The notes under the pieces were generated by a model, which was not told where the DNA came from, made no database searches, and worked only from the letters and a program-made list of their open reading frames with translations. A stretch of 64,000 bases of DNA from positions 1,550,001 through 1,614,000 of the forward strand of contig NZ_CP017755.1 in NCBI RefSeq assembly GCF_001854325.1, read 5' to 3'. The position numbers and the translations under genes were made by a program. Positions 53,462 to 62,272 of this stretch are shown one piece after another. Within the stretch, counting starts at the first letter, position 1; each line of letters starts with the position of its first letter. This DNA is from Cupriavidus malaysiensis (GTDB lineage Bacteria > Pseudomonadota > Gammaproteobacteria > Burkholderiales > Burkholderiaceae).

Positions 53462-56400
53462 ATGCACCTGCTGTCGACCCGGCCCGGCGGCTTCGTCGAG
53501 GACGGGGCCGGCGTGCTGCGCATCGAGCAGACGCCGGCGCAGATCGTCATCCTGAGCGCGGCCGATACGACACTGTCGCTGCTGGCCGGTGTCTATCCGC
53601 GCCTGGGGCCCGGCTACCCGAGCGTGCGGCTGGCCAACCAGATGTACCTGCGCCAGCCGGCCTCGCTCGACCTGTACGTCGACGAGGTGCTGCAGCACGC
53701 GCGCGTGGTGGTGGTCGACCACCTGGTCGGCGGCAGCGACTGGTCATATGGCCTGGAGCGGCTGCCCGAACTGGCGCGTGCGCGCGGCCAGTTGCTGGTG
53801 ATGCTGTCGGGCGACCTGGCCGAGGACGCCAACCTCGCGCGCCGCGGCAATGCGCCGGCGGCGCTGTCGCATGCGCTCTGGCAATACCTGCGCGAGGGCG
53901 GTGCCGCCAACGCCGAGCAGTTCTACCGCTGCCTGGCCCACCACGCCTTCGGCCTGGGCGCGCCGGCGCTGCCGCCGCAGGCGCTGCCGGAGGCTGCGCT
54001 CTACCATCCGGCGCACGGCGTGGCGACCGCGGCCGACTGGCAGCGCACCTGGCGGGAGCGCGGCGTGGCCGGCGCGCCGGTGGTGGCGCTGCTGTTCTAC
54101 CGCGCCCACCTGCAGGCGGGCAATACCGAGGTGTTCGAGGCCCTGGCCGAGGCCCTGCTGGCAGCCGGGCTGTGCCCGCTGCCGCTGGCGGTCACATCGC
54201 TCAAGGCACCGCTGGCGCGCGAGGTCCTGCAATACCTGTGCGCGGAACATGCGGTCGCGCTGGTGCTGAACACCACGGCCTTCTCGGTGGCCTCGCTGGA
54301 TGGTGGCGCCGAGGCGGAAGCGCCGCTGGCCGGCGACGCACCGGTGCTGCAATTGATCCTGAGCGGCGGCAATCGCGAGGACTGGCTTGCCGACGAGCAG
54401 GGCCTGGGTACGCGCGACGTGGCCATGCAGGTGGCGCTGCCCGAGGTGGACGGCCGCATCATCACGCGCGCGGTCAGCTTCAAGGGCCTGGCCTGGCGCT
54501 GCCCGCACACCGAGGTGGACGTGGTGCGCTACCAGCCGGACGCCGAGCGGGTGCGTTTCGTCGCCGAGCTGGCGCGGCGCTGGTGCCGGCTGCGCAGCTT
54601 GCCCAATGCCGACAAGCGGGTGGCGCTGGTGCTGGCCAACTACCCCGCCAGCGAAGGCCGCATCGGCAACGGCGTCGGGCTGGACACGCCGGCCTCGATG
54701 GTGCGCATCCTGGCCATGCTGCGCGAGCAGGGCTACACCACCGGCGCCTTGCCCGCCGACGGCGCCGCGCTGCTGTGCGGCCTTACCGCCGGCATCACCA
54801 ACGACCCCGCGCAGCACGCGCTGCGCCCCGCCTTCCAGAGCCTGGCGCTGGACGACTACGAGGCGTGGCTGGCCACCTTGCCGGAAGGCAGCCGTGCCGC
54901 CATCTCGGCGCGCTGGGGCGAACCGGCGGCCGATCCGATGGTGCGGCAGGGCCGTTTCATGATCGCGGGCGTGCGCAGCGGCCGGCTCTTCATCGGCATC
55001 CAGCCCGCGCGCGCCTACGGTGTCGACGACTACGCCAGCTACCACGATGCCGAACTGGTGCCGCCGCACGGCTACCTGGCCTTCTACTGCTGGCTGCGCC
55101 AGGTGTTCGGCTGCGATGCCGTGGTGCACGTGGGCAAGCATGGCAACCTGGAGTGGCTGCCCGGCAAGAGCGTGGCGCTGTCGCCTTCCTGCTGGCCCGA
55201 TGCCATCCTCGGGCCGCTGCCCCATCTCTACCCCTTCATCGTCAACGATCCCGGCGAAGGCGCGCAGGCCAAGCGGCGCACGCAGGCCGTCATCATCGAC
55301 CACCTGATGCCGCCGCTGACGCGCGCGGAGAACTATGGCCCGCTGCAGGACCTGGAACGGCTGGTGGACGAGTACTACGAAGCGCTGGCGGTCGATCCGC
55401 GGCGCGCGCGGCTGCTGCGCAAGGAGATCCTGGCGGGCATCGTCGGCCAGCAGCTGCACCGCGAGCTGGGCTTCGACGGACAGCCGGCCGCCGCCGACGA
55501 GGATGAACTGCTGCGGCGTACCGATGCCTACCTGTGCGAGCTGAAGGAGTCGCAGATCCGCGACGGCCTGCACGTCTTCGGCCAGTCGCCGCAGGGCCGC
55601 CAGCGGCGCGACACGCTGGCCGCGCTGGCGCGCTTCCCGGCCGGCGACGGCAAGGGCGCGCAGGCCGGCCTGCTGACCGCGCTGGCCGCCGACCTCGGCC
55701 TGGGCGCGGGCTTCGACCCGCTCGACGCCGATTGGGCGGCGCCGTGGCAGGGCCCGCGCCCGGCGGCCCTGCAGGCGGTCAGCGGCGAGCCATGGCGCCA
55801 CCATGGCGACACGCGCGAGCGTCTCGAAGCGCTTGCGCTGGAACTGCTGGCGGGGCTCGACGCCGAGGACAGGGGCGCGCCGGCGGCGCTGCCCTGGACC
55901 GCGCAGGTGCTGGCGCGGCTGGGCGGCGACGTGCTGCCGCGCCTGGACGCCTGCGGCGAACAGGAGCTGACGCAGCTCGCGCGCGGGCTGGCCGGCCGCT
56001 TCGTGCCGCCGGGCCCGAGCGGCGCGCCGTCGCGCGGCCGTCCCGACGTGCTGCCGACGGGGCGCAACTTCTATTCCGTGGACACGCGCGCCGTGCCCAC
56101 CCGCATGGCGTGGACACTGGGTTTGCGCGCCGCCGACCAGCTCATCGAACGGCATCTGCAGGAACACGGCGACTACCCGCGCGCCATCGGCCTGTCGATC
56201 TGGGGCACCGCCACCATGCGCACCGGCGGCGACGACTTCGGCCAGGCCCTGGCGCTGATGGGGGTGCGCCCGCGCTGGGCGCCGGGCAGCCACCGCGTGG
56301 TGGATTTCGAGATCCTGCCGGCCACCGTGCTGGGGCGCCCGCGCGTGGACGTCACGCTGCGCGTGTCGGGATTCTTCCGCGATGCCTTCGCCAATCTCGT

Positions 56401-57262
56401 CAAGCTGTTCGACGCGGCGGTACGCGCCGTGGCCGCGCTGGACGAGCCCCCCGAGGTCAATCCGCTCGGCGCGCGCGTGCGCGCCGAGCAGGCCCGCCTC
56501 GAGGCGCAGGGCCTGGACGGCGCGGAGGCGGCCGAGCGGGCGGCTTGGCGCGTGTTCAGCGCGCGCCCCGGCGGCTATGGCACCGGCCTGCAGGAACTGG
56601 TCGATGCGCGCCGCTGGCAGGACGATGCCGATCTCGCCCATGCCTACCTGCAGGCCGGCGGCTACGCCTACGGGCAGCGCGCCGACGGCATCGAGGCCCG
56701 CGCGGATTTCGGCGCGCGCCTGGCCGGGCTCGACGCCGTGGTGCAGAACCAGGACAACCGCGAGCACGACCTGCTGGATGCCAACGACTACTACCAGTTC
56801 CAGGGCGGCATGGCGGCCGCCGTGCGGCACCTCGGCGGCGCGCAGCCGGCGCTCTACCATGGCGACTTCAGCTATCCCGCGGCGCCGCGCGTGCGCACGC
56901 TGGGCGAGGAGATCGCCCGCGTGATCCGTGCGCGCGTGGTCAATCCCAAGTGGCTGGCGGGCGTGCGCCGGCACGGCTACAAGGGCGCCTTCGAGATGGC
57001 CGCCACCGTCGACTACCTGTTCGGCTACGACGCCACCACGCGCGTGGTGGCCGACCACCAGTACGCGCTGGTGGCCGACGCCTACCTCAACGATCCCGTC
57101 AACCGCGCCTTCCTGGCGCAACACAATGCGCGCGCGCTGCACGCGATCTGCGAGCGCCTGCTCGAAGCCATGCAGCGTGGCCTCTGGCAGGAGCCCGGCG
57201 CCTACCGCGCGCAGCTCGAGGCGCACCTGCTCGATGCCGAGCAGCGCCTGGAAGGAAGCTGA
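53462..57262 (+). CDS. cobN: Cobaltochelatase large subunit CobN
   Basis: A 1266-aa cytosolic protein that binds the corrin ring and inserts cobalt into hydrogenobyrinate a,c-diamide in aerobic cobalamin synthesis, powered by an AAA+/VWA partner pair. It has no signal peptide or membrane helix. VHVGKHGNLEWLPGK (~555-569) and NDPGEGAQAKRRTQAVIIDH are CobN signatures. The partner genes (ChlI-type ATPase and VWA) follow after 6 bp, and CobW lies 10 bp upstream, so this is one operon. It is ~35% alike by eye to the secreted CobN-like protein. Confidence 0.94.
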   Translation: MHLLSTRPGGFVEDGAGVLRIEQTPAQIVILSAADTTLSLLAGVYPRLGPGYPSVRLANQMYLRQPASLDLYVDEVLQHARVVVVDHLVGGSDWSYGLERLPELARARGQLLVMLSGDLAEDANLARRGNAPAALSHALWQYLREGGAANAEQFYRCLAHHAFGLGAPALPPQALPEAALYHPAHGVATAADWQRTWRERGVAGAPVVALLFYRAHLQAGNTEVFEALAEALLAAGLCPLPLAVTSLKAPLAREVLQYLCAEHAVALVLNTTAFSVASLDGGAEAEAPLAGDAPVLQLILSGGNREDWLADEQGLGTRDVAMQVALPEVDGRIITRAVSFKGLAWRCPHTEVDVVRYQPDAERVRFVAELARRWCRLRSLPNADKRVALVLANYPASEGRIGNGVGLDTPASMVRILAMLREQGYTTGALPADGAALLCGLTAGITNDPAQHALRPAFQSLALDDYEAWLATLPEGSRAAISARWGEPAADPMVRQGRFMIAGVRSGRLFIGIQPARAYGVDDYASYHDAELVPPHGYLAFYCWLRQVFGCDAVVHVGKHGNLEWLPGKSVALSPSCWPDAILGPLPHLYPFIVNDPGEGAQAKRRTQAVIIDHLMPPLTRAENYGPLQDLERLVDEYYEALAVDPRRARLLRKEILAGIVGQQLHRELGFDGQPAAADEDELLRRTDAYLCELKESQIRDGLHVFGQSPQGRQRRDTLAALARFPAGDGKGAQAGLLTALAADLGLGAGFDPLDADWAAPWQGPRPAALQAVSGEPWRHHGDTRERLEALALELLAGLDAEDRGAPAALPWTAQVLARLGGDVLPRLDACGEQELTQLARGLAGRFVPPGPSGAPSRGRPDVLPTGRNFYSVDTRAVPTRMAWTLGLRAADQLIERHLQEHGDYPRAIGLSIWGTATMRTGGDDFGQALALMGVRPRWAPGSHRVVDFEILPATVLGRPRVDVTLRVSGFFRDAFANLVKLFDAAVRAVAALDEPPEVNPLGARVRAEQARLEAQGLDGAEAAERAAWRVFSARPGGYGTGLQELVDARRWQDDADLAHAYLQAGGYAYGQRADGIEARADFGARLAGLDAVVQNQDNREHDLLDANDYYQFQGGMAAAVRHLGGAQPALYHGDFSYPAAPRVRTLGEEIARVIRARVVNPKWLAGVRRHGYKGAFEMAATVDYLFGYDATTRVVADHQYALVADAYLNDPVNRAFLAQHNARALHAICERLLEAMQRGLWQEPGAYRAQLEAHLLDAEQRLEGS

Positions 57263-57268
57263 GTCACC

Positions 57269-58456
57269 ATGAGCCTGCCCCAACCCTTTCCATTCAGCGC
57301 CCTGGTAGGCCAGGCGCGGCTGCAGCGCGCGCTGATGCTGGCGGCGGTCGATGCCGGCATCGGCGGCGTGCTGGTCGGCGGCCCGCGCGGCACGGCCAAG
57401 TCCACCGCCGCGCGCGCGCTCGCGGAGCTGCTGCCGCAGGGGCGCTTCGTGCCCCTGCCGCTCGGCGCCAGCGAAGAGCAACTGGTCGGCAGCCTCGACC
57501 TCGACCACGCCCTGCGCGGCGGTGAGGTGCGCTTTGCGCCCGGCCTGCTGGCGCGCGCCCACGAAGGCGTGCTGTACGTGGACGAGGTCAACCTGCTGCC
57601 CGACCACCTGGTCGACCTGCTGCTCGACGCCGCCGCCAGCGGCGTCAACGTGGTGGAGCGCGACGGGGTCTCGCACCAGCATGCGGCGCGCTTCGTGCTG
57701 GTCGGCACCATGAATCCGGAAGAGGGCGAGCTGCGACCCCAGTTGCTGGACCGCTTCGGGCTGGCGCTGATGCTGGAGAACCTCACCGACGCCGCGCAGC
57801 GCCAGGCCGTGGTCAAGGCGCGCCTGGCCTTCGATGCCGATCCGGCGGCGTTCCGCGCCGCGGTGGCGGGGCGCCAGGCGGCGCTGGTGGCGCAGATCGC
57901 GCGTGCCCGCGCAGGGCTGGCGGCGCTGCGCTTCGACGATGCCGTGCATGGGCGGGTCAGTGCCTTGTGCCTGGCGGCAGGCGTCGACGGGCTGCGCGCC
58001 GACCTCGTCATGCTGCGCGCGGCGCGCGCGCTGGCGGCTCTGCAGGGCGATGCCGCCATCTCCACGGCACATGTCGACAGCGTGGCCGAGCTGGTGCTGC
58101 ATCACCGGCGCCAGGCCGGCGCGCCGGCTCCGGCCGGTGATGGGGAGGATGACGGGCAGGGTGACGGGCAGGGGAGCGGACGCGATCGCGGGCAAGACGG
58201 CCATCCGGCCGCAGCGGCCGCAGCGGCCGCAGCGGCCGCAGCGGCCGTTCCTGGCCGCCCGGCGCCAGGGCAGGGCGAAGCCCCCGCGGGCGCTGCCGGC
58301 GGCTGGCAGCCCGATCCAGAGGGCAATCCCTGGGGCGCCATGCCGCCGCCGGCCGGCGGCACGGCCGTGGCGCCGGCGGCGGTCGCGCCGGTGGCGCCCT
58401 TCACCCGCCTGAAGGACCCGGCCTACGCCAAGGACGCCCCGCCAAAAAAAGCCTGA
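57269..58456 (+). CDS. ChlI-type AAA+ ATPase subunit of the cobaltochelatase (zero-frame product)
   Basis: A 395-aa product with Walker A GGPRGTAKST (~38-47), Walker B VLYVDEVN (~104-111) and sensor motif GTMNPEEGELRPQLLDR, as in magnesium/cobalt chelatase I subunits. From ~280 onwards a long Gly/Asp/Gln/Ala linker follows with an in-frame 9-bp repeat. The frame ends at TGA 58454-58456, directly after a run of seven A residues. A -1 shift there continues into the VWA domain, so one gene can make both the short ATPase (CobS/ChlI role) and the long ChlD-like fusion of ~615 aa. Confidence 0.92.
   Translation: MSLPQPFPFSALVGQARLQRALMLAAVDAGIGGVLVGGPRGTAKSTAARALAELLPQGRFVPLPLGASEEQLVGSLDLDHALRGGEVRFAPGLLARAHEGVLYVDEVNLLPDHLVDLLLDAAASGVNVVERDGVSHQHAARFVLVGTMNPEEGELRPQLLDRFGLALMLENLTDAAQRQAVVKARLAFDADPAAFRAAVAGRQAALVAQIARARAGLAALRFDDAVHGRVSALCLAAGVDGLRADLVMLRAARALAALQGDAAISTAHVDSVAELVLHHRRQAGAPAPAGDGEDDGQGDGQGSGRDRGQDGHPAAAAAAAAAAAAAVPGRPAPGQGEAPAGAAGGWQPDPEGNPWGAMPPPAGGTAVAPAAVAPVAPFTRLKDPAYAKDAPPKKA
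58207..58242 (+). repeat. In-frame 9-bp tandem repeat (GGCCGCAGC)x4 coding poly-Ala
   Basis: Four perfect 9-bp units encode a run of Ala in the linker of the chelatase ATPase. Being a multiple of three, copy changes alter only linker length. It also contains overlapping GCGGCCGC sites. Confidence 0.75.
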
Positions 58457-58503
58457 GCCACCAGGCCGCCGACGCCGGGATCCGGCGCAGCGGCCACCGG
58501 TGG
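58444..58503 (+). promoter_or_regulatory. Probable programmed -1 ribosomal frameshift site
   Basis: Zero frame reads CCA-AAA-AAA-GCC-TGA, giving the slippery heptamer A-AAA-AAA (58444-58450) and an immediate stop. After a 7-nt spacer a nested hairpin begins: CCACC (58458-58462) with GGTGG (58499-58503), GGCCGC (58464-58469) with GCGGCC (58490-58495), and CGCCGG (58473-58478) with CCGGCG (58482-58487). A -1 slip joins the ATPase to SLSHQAADAGIRR... and the VWA domain. Frameshifting in chlD-type chelatase genes has been reported to my knowledge. Confidence 0.8.
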
Positions 58504-59115
58504 CAAGCTCCCCGCCTGCCCGCGCCCGGCATCCTGCCCGGCTCCCGCGTGCACTGGCCGCGCACGCTCGCGGCCAAGGGCACGCAGCCGCTCGCGCGCG
58601 GCCACCTGCGCTGGCGTCCAGCCGCCTCGCGCGGCGGCGTGCTGCACTGCTTCCTGCTGGACTGCTCGGCATCGATGCTGCCGGGCGAACGGCTGGCGCT
58701 GGCCAAGGGTGTGCTGCTGCGCCTGCTGGAGCGTGCCTACCAGGCACGCGCCGAGGTGGCGCTGGTGTGCTTCGGCGGCGGCAGCGCGGAAGTCCGCCTG
58801 CAGCCGGCGCGGGCCCGCCCGTGGAGCGATGCCTGGATCCGCCCCATCGCCGGCGGCGGTGGCACGCCGCTGGCGCTCGGCACGGAGCGCGCCGGCCGGT
58901 TGCTGGCACAGGCCGCGCGCCGCCATCCGGCACAGCAGCGCTGGCTGTGGCTGCTCAGCGATGGCCGCAGCAGCGAGCAGCCGGCGCGTCCGCGCTGGGC
59001 GGATGCGGTGATGGTGGTGGACTTCGAACGGCAGGCGGTGCCGCTGGGGCGCTGCCGGCGGCTGGCGGAGGATTGGGAGGGGGAGTACCTGGTGGCGGAT
59101 CGGCTGATCGGCTGA
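58450..59115 (+). CDS. chlD: VWA-domain half of ChlD-like cobaltochelatase subunit (reached by -1 frameshift)
   Basis: 221 codons in the -1 frame. The sequence SLSHQAADAGIRRSGHRWQAPRLP is open from the slippery site and looks like the usual linker before the VWA domain. The MIDAS motif DCSAS is in FLLDCSASMLPG, with a conserved Gly/Thr loop (GGGGTPL) and DGRSS later. The domain ends VADRLIG. No ATG with a ribosome-binding site exists near the start; GTG 58549 is the only plausible independent start and would remove ~32 conserved-looking residues. VWA-AAA+ pairs drive metal insertion by CobN. Confidence 0.82.
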   Translation, partial: SLSHQAADAGIRRSGHRWQAPRLPAPGILPGSRVHWPRTLAAKGTQPLARGHLRWRPAASRGGVLHCFLLDCSASMLPGERLALAKGVLLRLLERAYQARAEVALVCFGGGSAEVRLQPARARPWSDAWIRPIAGGGGTPLALGTERAGRLLAQAARRHPAQQRWLWLLSDGRSSEQPARPRWADAVMVVDFERQAVPLGRCRRLAEDWEGEYLVADRLIG

Positions 59116-59160
59116 CCGGCTGATCGGCTGATCGGCTGATCGGCTGATCGGCTGATCGGC
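59103..59160 (+). repeat. Octanucleotide tandem repeat (GCTGATCG, ~7 copies) at the chlD end
   Basis: About seven units of an 8-bp repeat, one with a T-to-C change, begin in the last codons of the VWA frame and run through its TGA stop into non-coding DNA. As the period is not a multiple of three, slippage could alter the last few residues, but a stop occurs in each of the possible frames soon after. Confidence 0.75.
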
Positions 59161-59298
59161 CGCTAGGACTGCCGCCCTGGGGTCTTGCGGCAAGTGCTTC
59201 TTAGAGCCTTTCTTGCGGGTTGACGCAGGCACCATCCAGCGCTGTTCCTGCCTCGAACCTGATAGGCTAGACCAGTCTGTAGACCAGATGAGGTCAGC

Positions 59299-59541
59299 AT
59301 GTTTGTCGAAGTCGGTTCCTACGATGCCAAGACCAGGCTCCCCGAGTTGCTTCGGAAGGTGGAGCAAGGCGAGCGATTCACCAATGCCCAGCGTGGGCGC
59401 CCGATTGCGGATCTGGTGCCGAGCGCTGACAACGCACGCCACAGCCGTGAGGAGGCCGTGGCGGCAATGCGCTCGATGAAGCGCCTAGTCGATGTCGCTC
59501 CCGACACGCTCGAACAATGGGTCGAGGAAGGCCGCCGATGA
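59299..59541 (+). CDS. Phd/YefM-family antitoxin
   Basis: An 80-aa protein: FVEVGSYDAKTRLPELLRKVEQGERFTNAQRGRPIADLVP is the typical Phd fold that binds DNA and neutralises a PIN-domain toxin via its C-terminal helix (LEQWVEEGRR). GAGG precedes the ATG. Its stop overlaps the start of a truncated toxin gene (ATGA). It is probably an orphaned antitoxin now. Confidence 0.85.
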   Translation: MFVEVGSYDAKTRLPELLRKVEQGERFTNAQRGRPIADLVPSADNARHSREEAVAAMRSMKRLVDVAPDTLEQWVEEGRR

Positions 59542-59654
59542 CCTTGGTGCTCGATGCCTCCATGGCCCTTGCCTGGCTGTTCCAGAGCGCGGATCCGGCC
59601 CAGGTGGCATTGGCAGAGGCGATGCGCAATGCCGGTGGCGCAGTGTTCGAATGA
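59538..59654 (+). pseudogene. Truncated VapC-type PIN-domain toxin
   Basis: Thirty-eight codons encode MTLVLDASMALAWLFQSAD, the canonical start of VapC toxins with its first metal-binding Asp, and stop after GGAVFE. The remaining ~95 residues with the other acidic active-site residues are absent; the following DNA is the 3' side of a hydrolase gene. A deletion probably removed the toxin body. Confidence 0.75.
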
Positions 59655-59723
59655 TCGGCATGCCGATCCCGCGCGGTGGCCCGGAGTCGTGAACGCCCGG
59701 GCCGGATGTATTGACCTTCGGCA

Positions 59724-60686
59724 TCACGGCACGATGCCCGCGTCCTGCAGCCACGCGGCCATGTCGTCCACCACCTCGGCCATGTGAGATTGTCCATCGG
59801 GCCCGCGCAAGCGGTGGTCCAGCGACGCATAGGTCTTGTAGGTGATGTTGCGCTTGCCCGCCTGATGGAGCCGGGCAACCATGGCCAGCACGGCCTCGGG
59901 GGACACGGAATCGTCGGCGCCGGCCTGGATGATCAAGGCCGGAGAGCGGCTCGCCTGCAACACGGCCAGCTGATCCGTGTCGAGCGCGTCGCGCCACCAG
60001 CGGTAGCCGTGGCCGCTGGCCGCGATTGCCGCCCGCGCCGCGGGCGTGGCGGTGCGGACATGGCGGGCGAAGGCACGCATGCCCCGCTTCGATTCGGCCT
60101 TCTCGCGCGGGGTGCCGGGCGCGCTGGCGATGCTGTGCAGCACGTCGTCGAGGAACCATCGGCCGCCGCCATTGAAGGCGATGGTGGCCGAGATGCGATC
60201 CGAGCGCGCCGCCAGCAGGTGCGCGACCACTGCCCCTTCGCTGCCGCCGAGGGCCACCACCTGGCGATAGCCGTGCCGGCGCAGCACGTCGGCGATGACG
60301 GCGTCCAGGTCCGCGGCGCGTTGTGCGAGGCTGTCGTGCCGAACATAGGCAAGCGGGCAATCCGCGCGTGCGGGATCGTCGCTGTAGGGCAGGCTGGCAT
60401 CGATACCGTACTTCTCCACCGTCAGGATGTCGGCTGCCGGCATCACCCGCGCAATGTAGGCGCGGATCGCCTCGACCCGGGTCACGCTGTTGCAATCCGA
60501 GCCCTGGATCACCACCAGCAGTTGGTCCGCCTGCGCGGAGGCATCGCGCTGGTCGAGGTAGAAGCGGATCCGCGAGCCGTCCGCACGGGCCAGGTCCTGG
60601 CTCCGGTCCGCTTCCTCCGCCTGTGCCCATGCGGACTGCAGCAGGCAGGCCAGCGCGCAGGCAAGTATCCGCAGCTTGGATTTCAC
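59724..60686 (-). CDS. Secreted alpha/beta-hydrolase
   Basis: A 320-aa periplasmic hydrolase. The start is GTG with GGGAG five bases upstream; the in-frame ATG 180 bp earlier precedes non-family sequence. The signal peptide ends AWAQA (~25). VALGGSEGAVVAHLLA carries the nucleophile in G-x-S-x-G, ALIIQAGADDSVSPEA fits the acid position and SLDHRL the His. Cys pairs (SDCNSV, RADCPL) suit a periplasmic disulfide. The substrate may be an ester or peptide; nothing around it suggests which. Confidence 0.85.
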   Translation of the reverse strand: MKSKLRILACALACLLQSAWAQAEEADRSQDLARADGSRIRFYLDQRDASAQADQLLVVIQGSDCNSVTRVEAIRAYIARVMPAADILTVEKYGIDASLPYSDDPARADCPLAYVRHDSLAQRAADLDAVIADVLRRHGYRQVVALGGSEGAVVAHLLAARSDRISATIAFNGGGRWFLDDVLHSIASAPGTPREKAESKRGMRAFARHVRTATPAARAAIAASGHGYRWWRDALDTDQLAVLQASRSPALIIQAGADDSVSPEAVLAMVARLHQAGKRNITYKTYASLDHRLRGPDGQSHMAEVVDDMAAWLQDAGIVP

Positions 60687-60885
60687 CGGTTCTCCCAGGG
60701 CATGGAACTGTCGTCGAAGGGGGAGACTATAGGCCGCCGCGGAGCGGGAGCCGCGGACATTGCCGCGGTTTGGGAGGTATCCCGCGTCATCTTGAGATGG
60801 TTCCGCACCATGCCGCAGGCGGCATCGCACCGGCTCCGGGAGCGGCCGCTTCCTCTCCACCTGCACGCCGGCTTTGTCATGGCAC

Positions 60886-61956
60886 TCACCCCAGCTTCAC
60901 CTCGATCTCGTCATAGCGCTGCACGCGGTACACCACCATCGAGACCAGCCAGCTCAGCACGAACACGCCGATGATCACATAGCCCAGCATGCCGAAATGT
61001 GCGTTGAGCGCGCCGACCACGTCCCACAGGCCGCCTTCCAGGCCGAGCTTGTCGGCGATCAGGCCGAGTGCTTCGATGCCGCCGATGACCACCGCGACGA
61101 TCACCGAGACCAGCGTGATGGTCATGTTGTAGTAGAGCTTGCGGATCGGCTTGGTGAAGGCCCAGCCGTAGGCGCCGAGCATGAGGATGCCATCGGTGGT
61201 GTCGACCAGCGACATGCCGGCGGTGAACAGCGCCGGGAACACCATGATGGTCCAGAACGGCACGCCCTTGGCGGCTTCCGCGGCGGAGAGGCCGAACAGG
61301 GCCACCTCGGTGGCGGTGTCGAAGCCCAGGCCGAACAGCAGGCCCATCGGGAACAGGTGCCAGCTGCGGCTGGCCAGGCGGAACAGCGGGCGGAACCAGC
61401 GCGCCAGCACGCCGCGCTCGTTGAGCAGCAGGTCGAGGTCCTGGGCGCGCAGCGTCTCGCCGCGCTTGACGGCGCGGAAGGCACGCCAGACCGAGACCAG
61501 GATCAGCAGGTTGAAGAAGGCCAGCAGGAACAGGAACAGCGCCGAGACGCTGGTGCCGATCAGGCCGCCGACCGCCTTCATCTCGCCGAAATGCGATTGC
61601 AGGGCGGCCGCCGCGATGGCGATGCCGATCGACATCAGCGTGACCACGGTGGAATGGCCGAGCGAGAAGAAGAAGCCCACCGCGACCGGCCGCTTGCCTT
61701 CGGCCATCAGTTTGCGCGTGACATTGTCGATGGCCGCGATATGGTCGGCGTCGACGGCGTGGCGCAGCCCCAGCGTATAGGCCAGCACGGCGGATGCCAG
61801 CAGCACCGGGTGGTCGCGGAAGGCGGCCAGGGCCCAGATCCAGGCCCCGGCATTGGCGGCGATCAGGATCGCGTAGAGCGCCACGGTCTTGCGGCGCACG
61901 TCGGTGGCTTCGTCATTGAAGATGCTGGCGATCAGGCGGAACGGGTGGGCTGGCAT
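60886..61956 (-). CDS. NiCoT-family cobalt/nickel permease (HoxN/NixA type)
   Basis: A 356-aa inner-membrane transporter with about eight helices. RHAVDADHIAAIDN is the HX4DH metal-selectivity motif in helix II. LGHSTVV, LGFDTATE and the LFTAGMSLVDTTDG stretch are further NiCoT signatures. Because a cobalamin riboswitch precedes it, cobalt import for B12 synthesis is the likely role and is shut off when cobalamin is plentiful. ATG 61956 gives the family length; the open frame reaches 62235 through the riboswitch 3' leader and is not credible. Confidence 0.93.
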   Translation of the reverse strand: MPAHPFRLIASIFNDEATDVRRKTVALYAILIAANAGAWIWALAAFRDHPVLLASAVLAYTLGLRHAVDADHIAAIDNVTRKLMAEGKRPVAVGFFFSLGHSTVVTLMSIGIAIAAAALQSHFGEMKAVGGLIGTSVSALFLFLLAFFNLLILVSVWRAFRAVKRGETLRAQDLDLLLNERGVLARWFRPLFRLASRSWHLFPMGLLFGLGFDTATEVALFGLSAAEAAKGVPFWTIMVFPALFTAGMSLVDTTDGILMLGAYGWAFTKPIRKLYYNMTITLVSVIVAVVIGGIEALGLIADKLGLEGGLWDVVGALNAHFGMLGYVIIGVFVLSWLVSMVVYRVQRYDEIEVKLG

Positions 61957-62177
61957 GGGGCGCAGGGCAGATGCGGGGTCAGGGAGCGAAGAGACGGTGC
62001 CGAAGCGGGGCGGGCATGCCTGCCCAGGCAGGGAGGCCATGAGAAGCGCCGCGACGGCGGCGGGGTGTGCTGGGCGCGCGGGCGGCGCGCCGAAGGGGCT
62101 GGCTTGCGGTCTGTCTTCATCGTGTCGTGCCCGGGCATCCCCGCCCGGGCGTGGCAACTGGTGCCGGAAAGGACGAT

Positions 62178-62262
62178 GAAGCCGCGGCCGTGCGCGGGGC
62201 ATGCCCCGGGGCTGCCCCGCGGCAGGGCCCGGCACGACACCCGGCCGCCCGTCCGCGGCTTC
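62178..62262 (-). promoter_or_regulatory. Long GC-rich helix downstream of riboswitch (candidate expression platform)
   Basis: GAAGCCGCGG (62178-62187) is complementary to CCGCGGCTTC (62253-62262), enclosing further palindromes such as GGGGCATGCCCC. It begins 11 nt after the riboswitch core on the minus strand, where a terminator or alternative helix would lie. About 220 nt of leader still separate it from the permease ATG. The switching mechanism is inferred. Confidence 0.45.
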
Positions 62263-62272
62263 GGTGGTCGAA

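Noticed and set aside
53744..58933. 1729-codon minus-strand frame opposite cobN and the chelatase ATPase
   Set aside because: It is a shadow frame produced by high GC at third positions; composition is His/Gln/Arg-rich without any motif.
58549..59115. VWA protein translated only from GTG 58549 as an independent gene
   Set aside because: No ribosome-binding site is visible and the preceding ~32 codons in frame look like genuine linker; the slippery A-run and hairpin explain the arrangement better.
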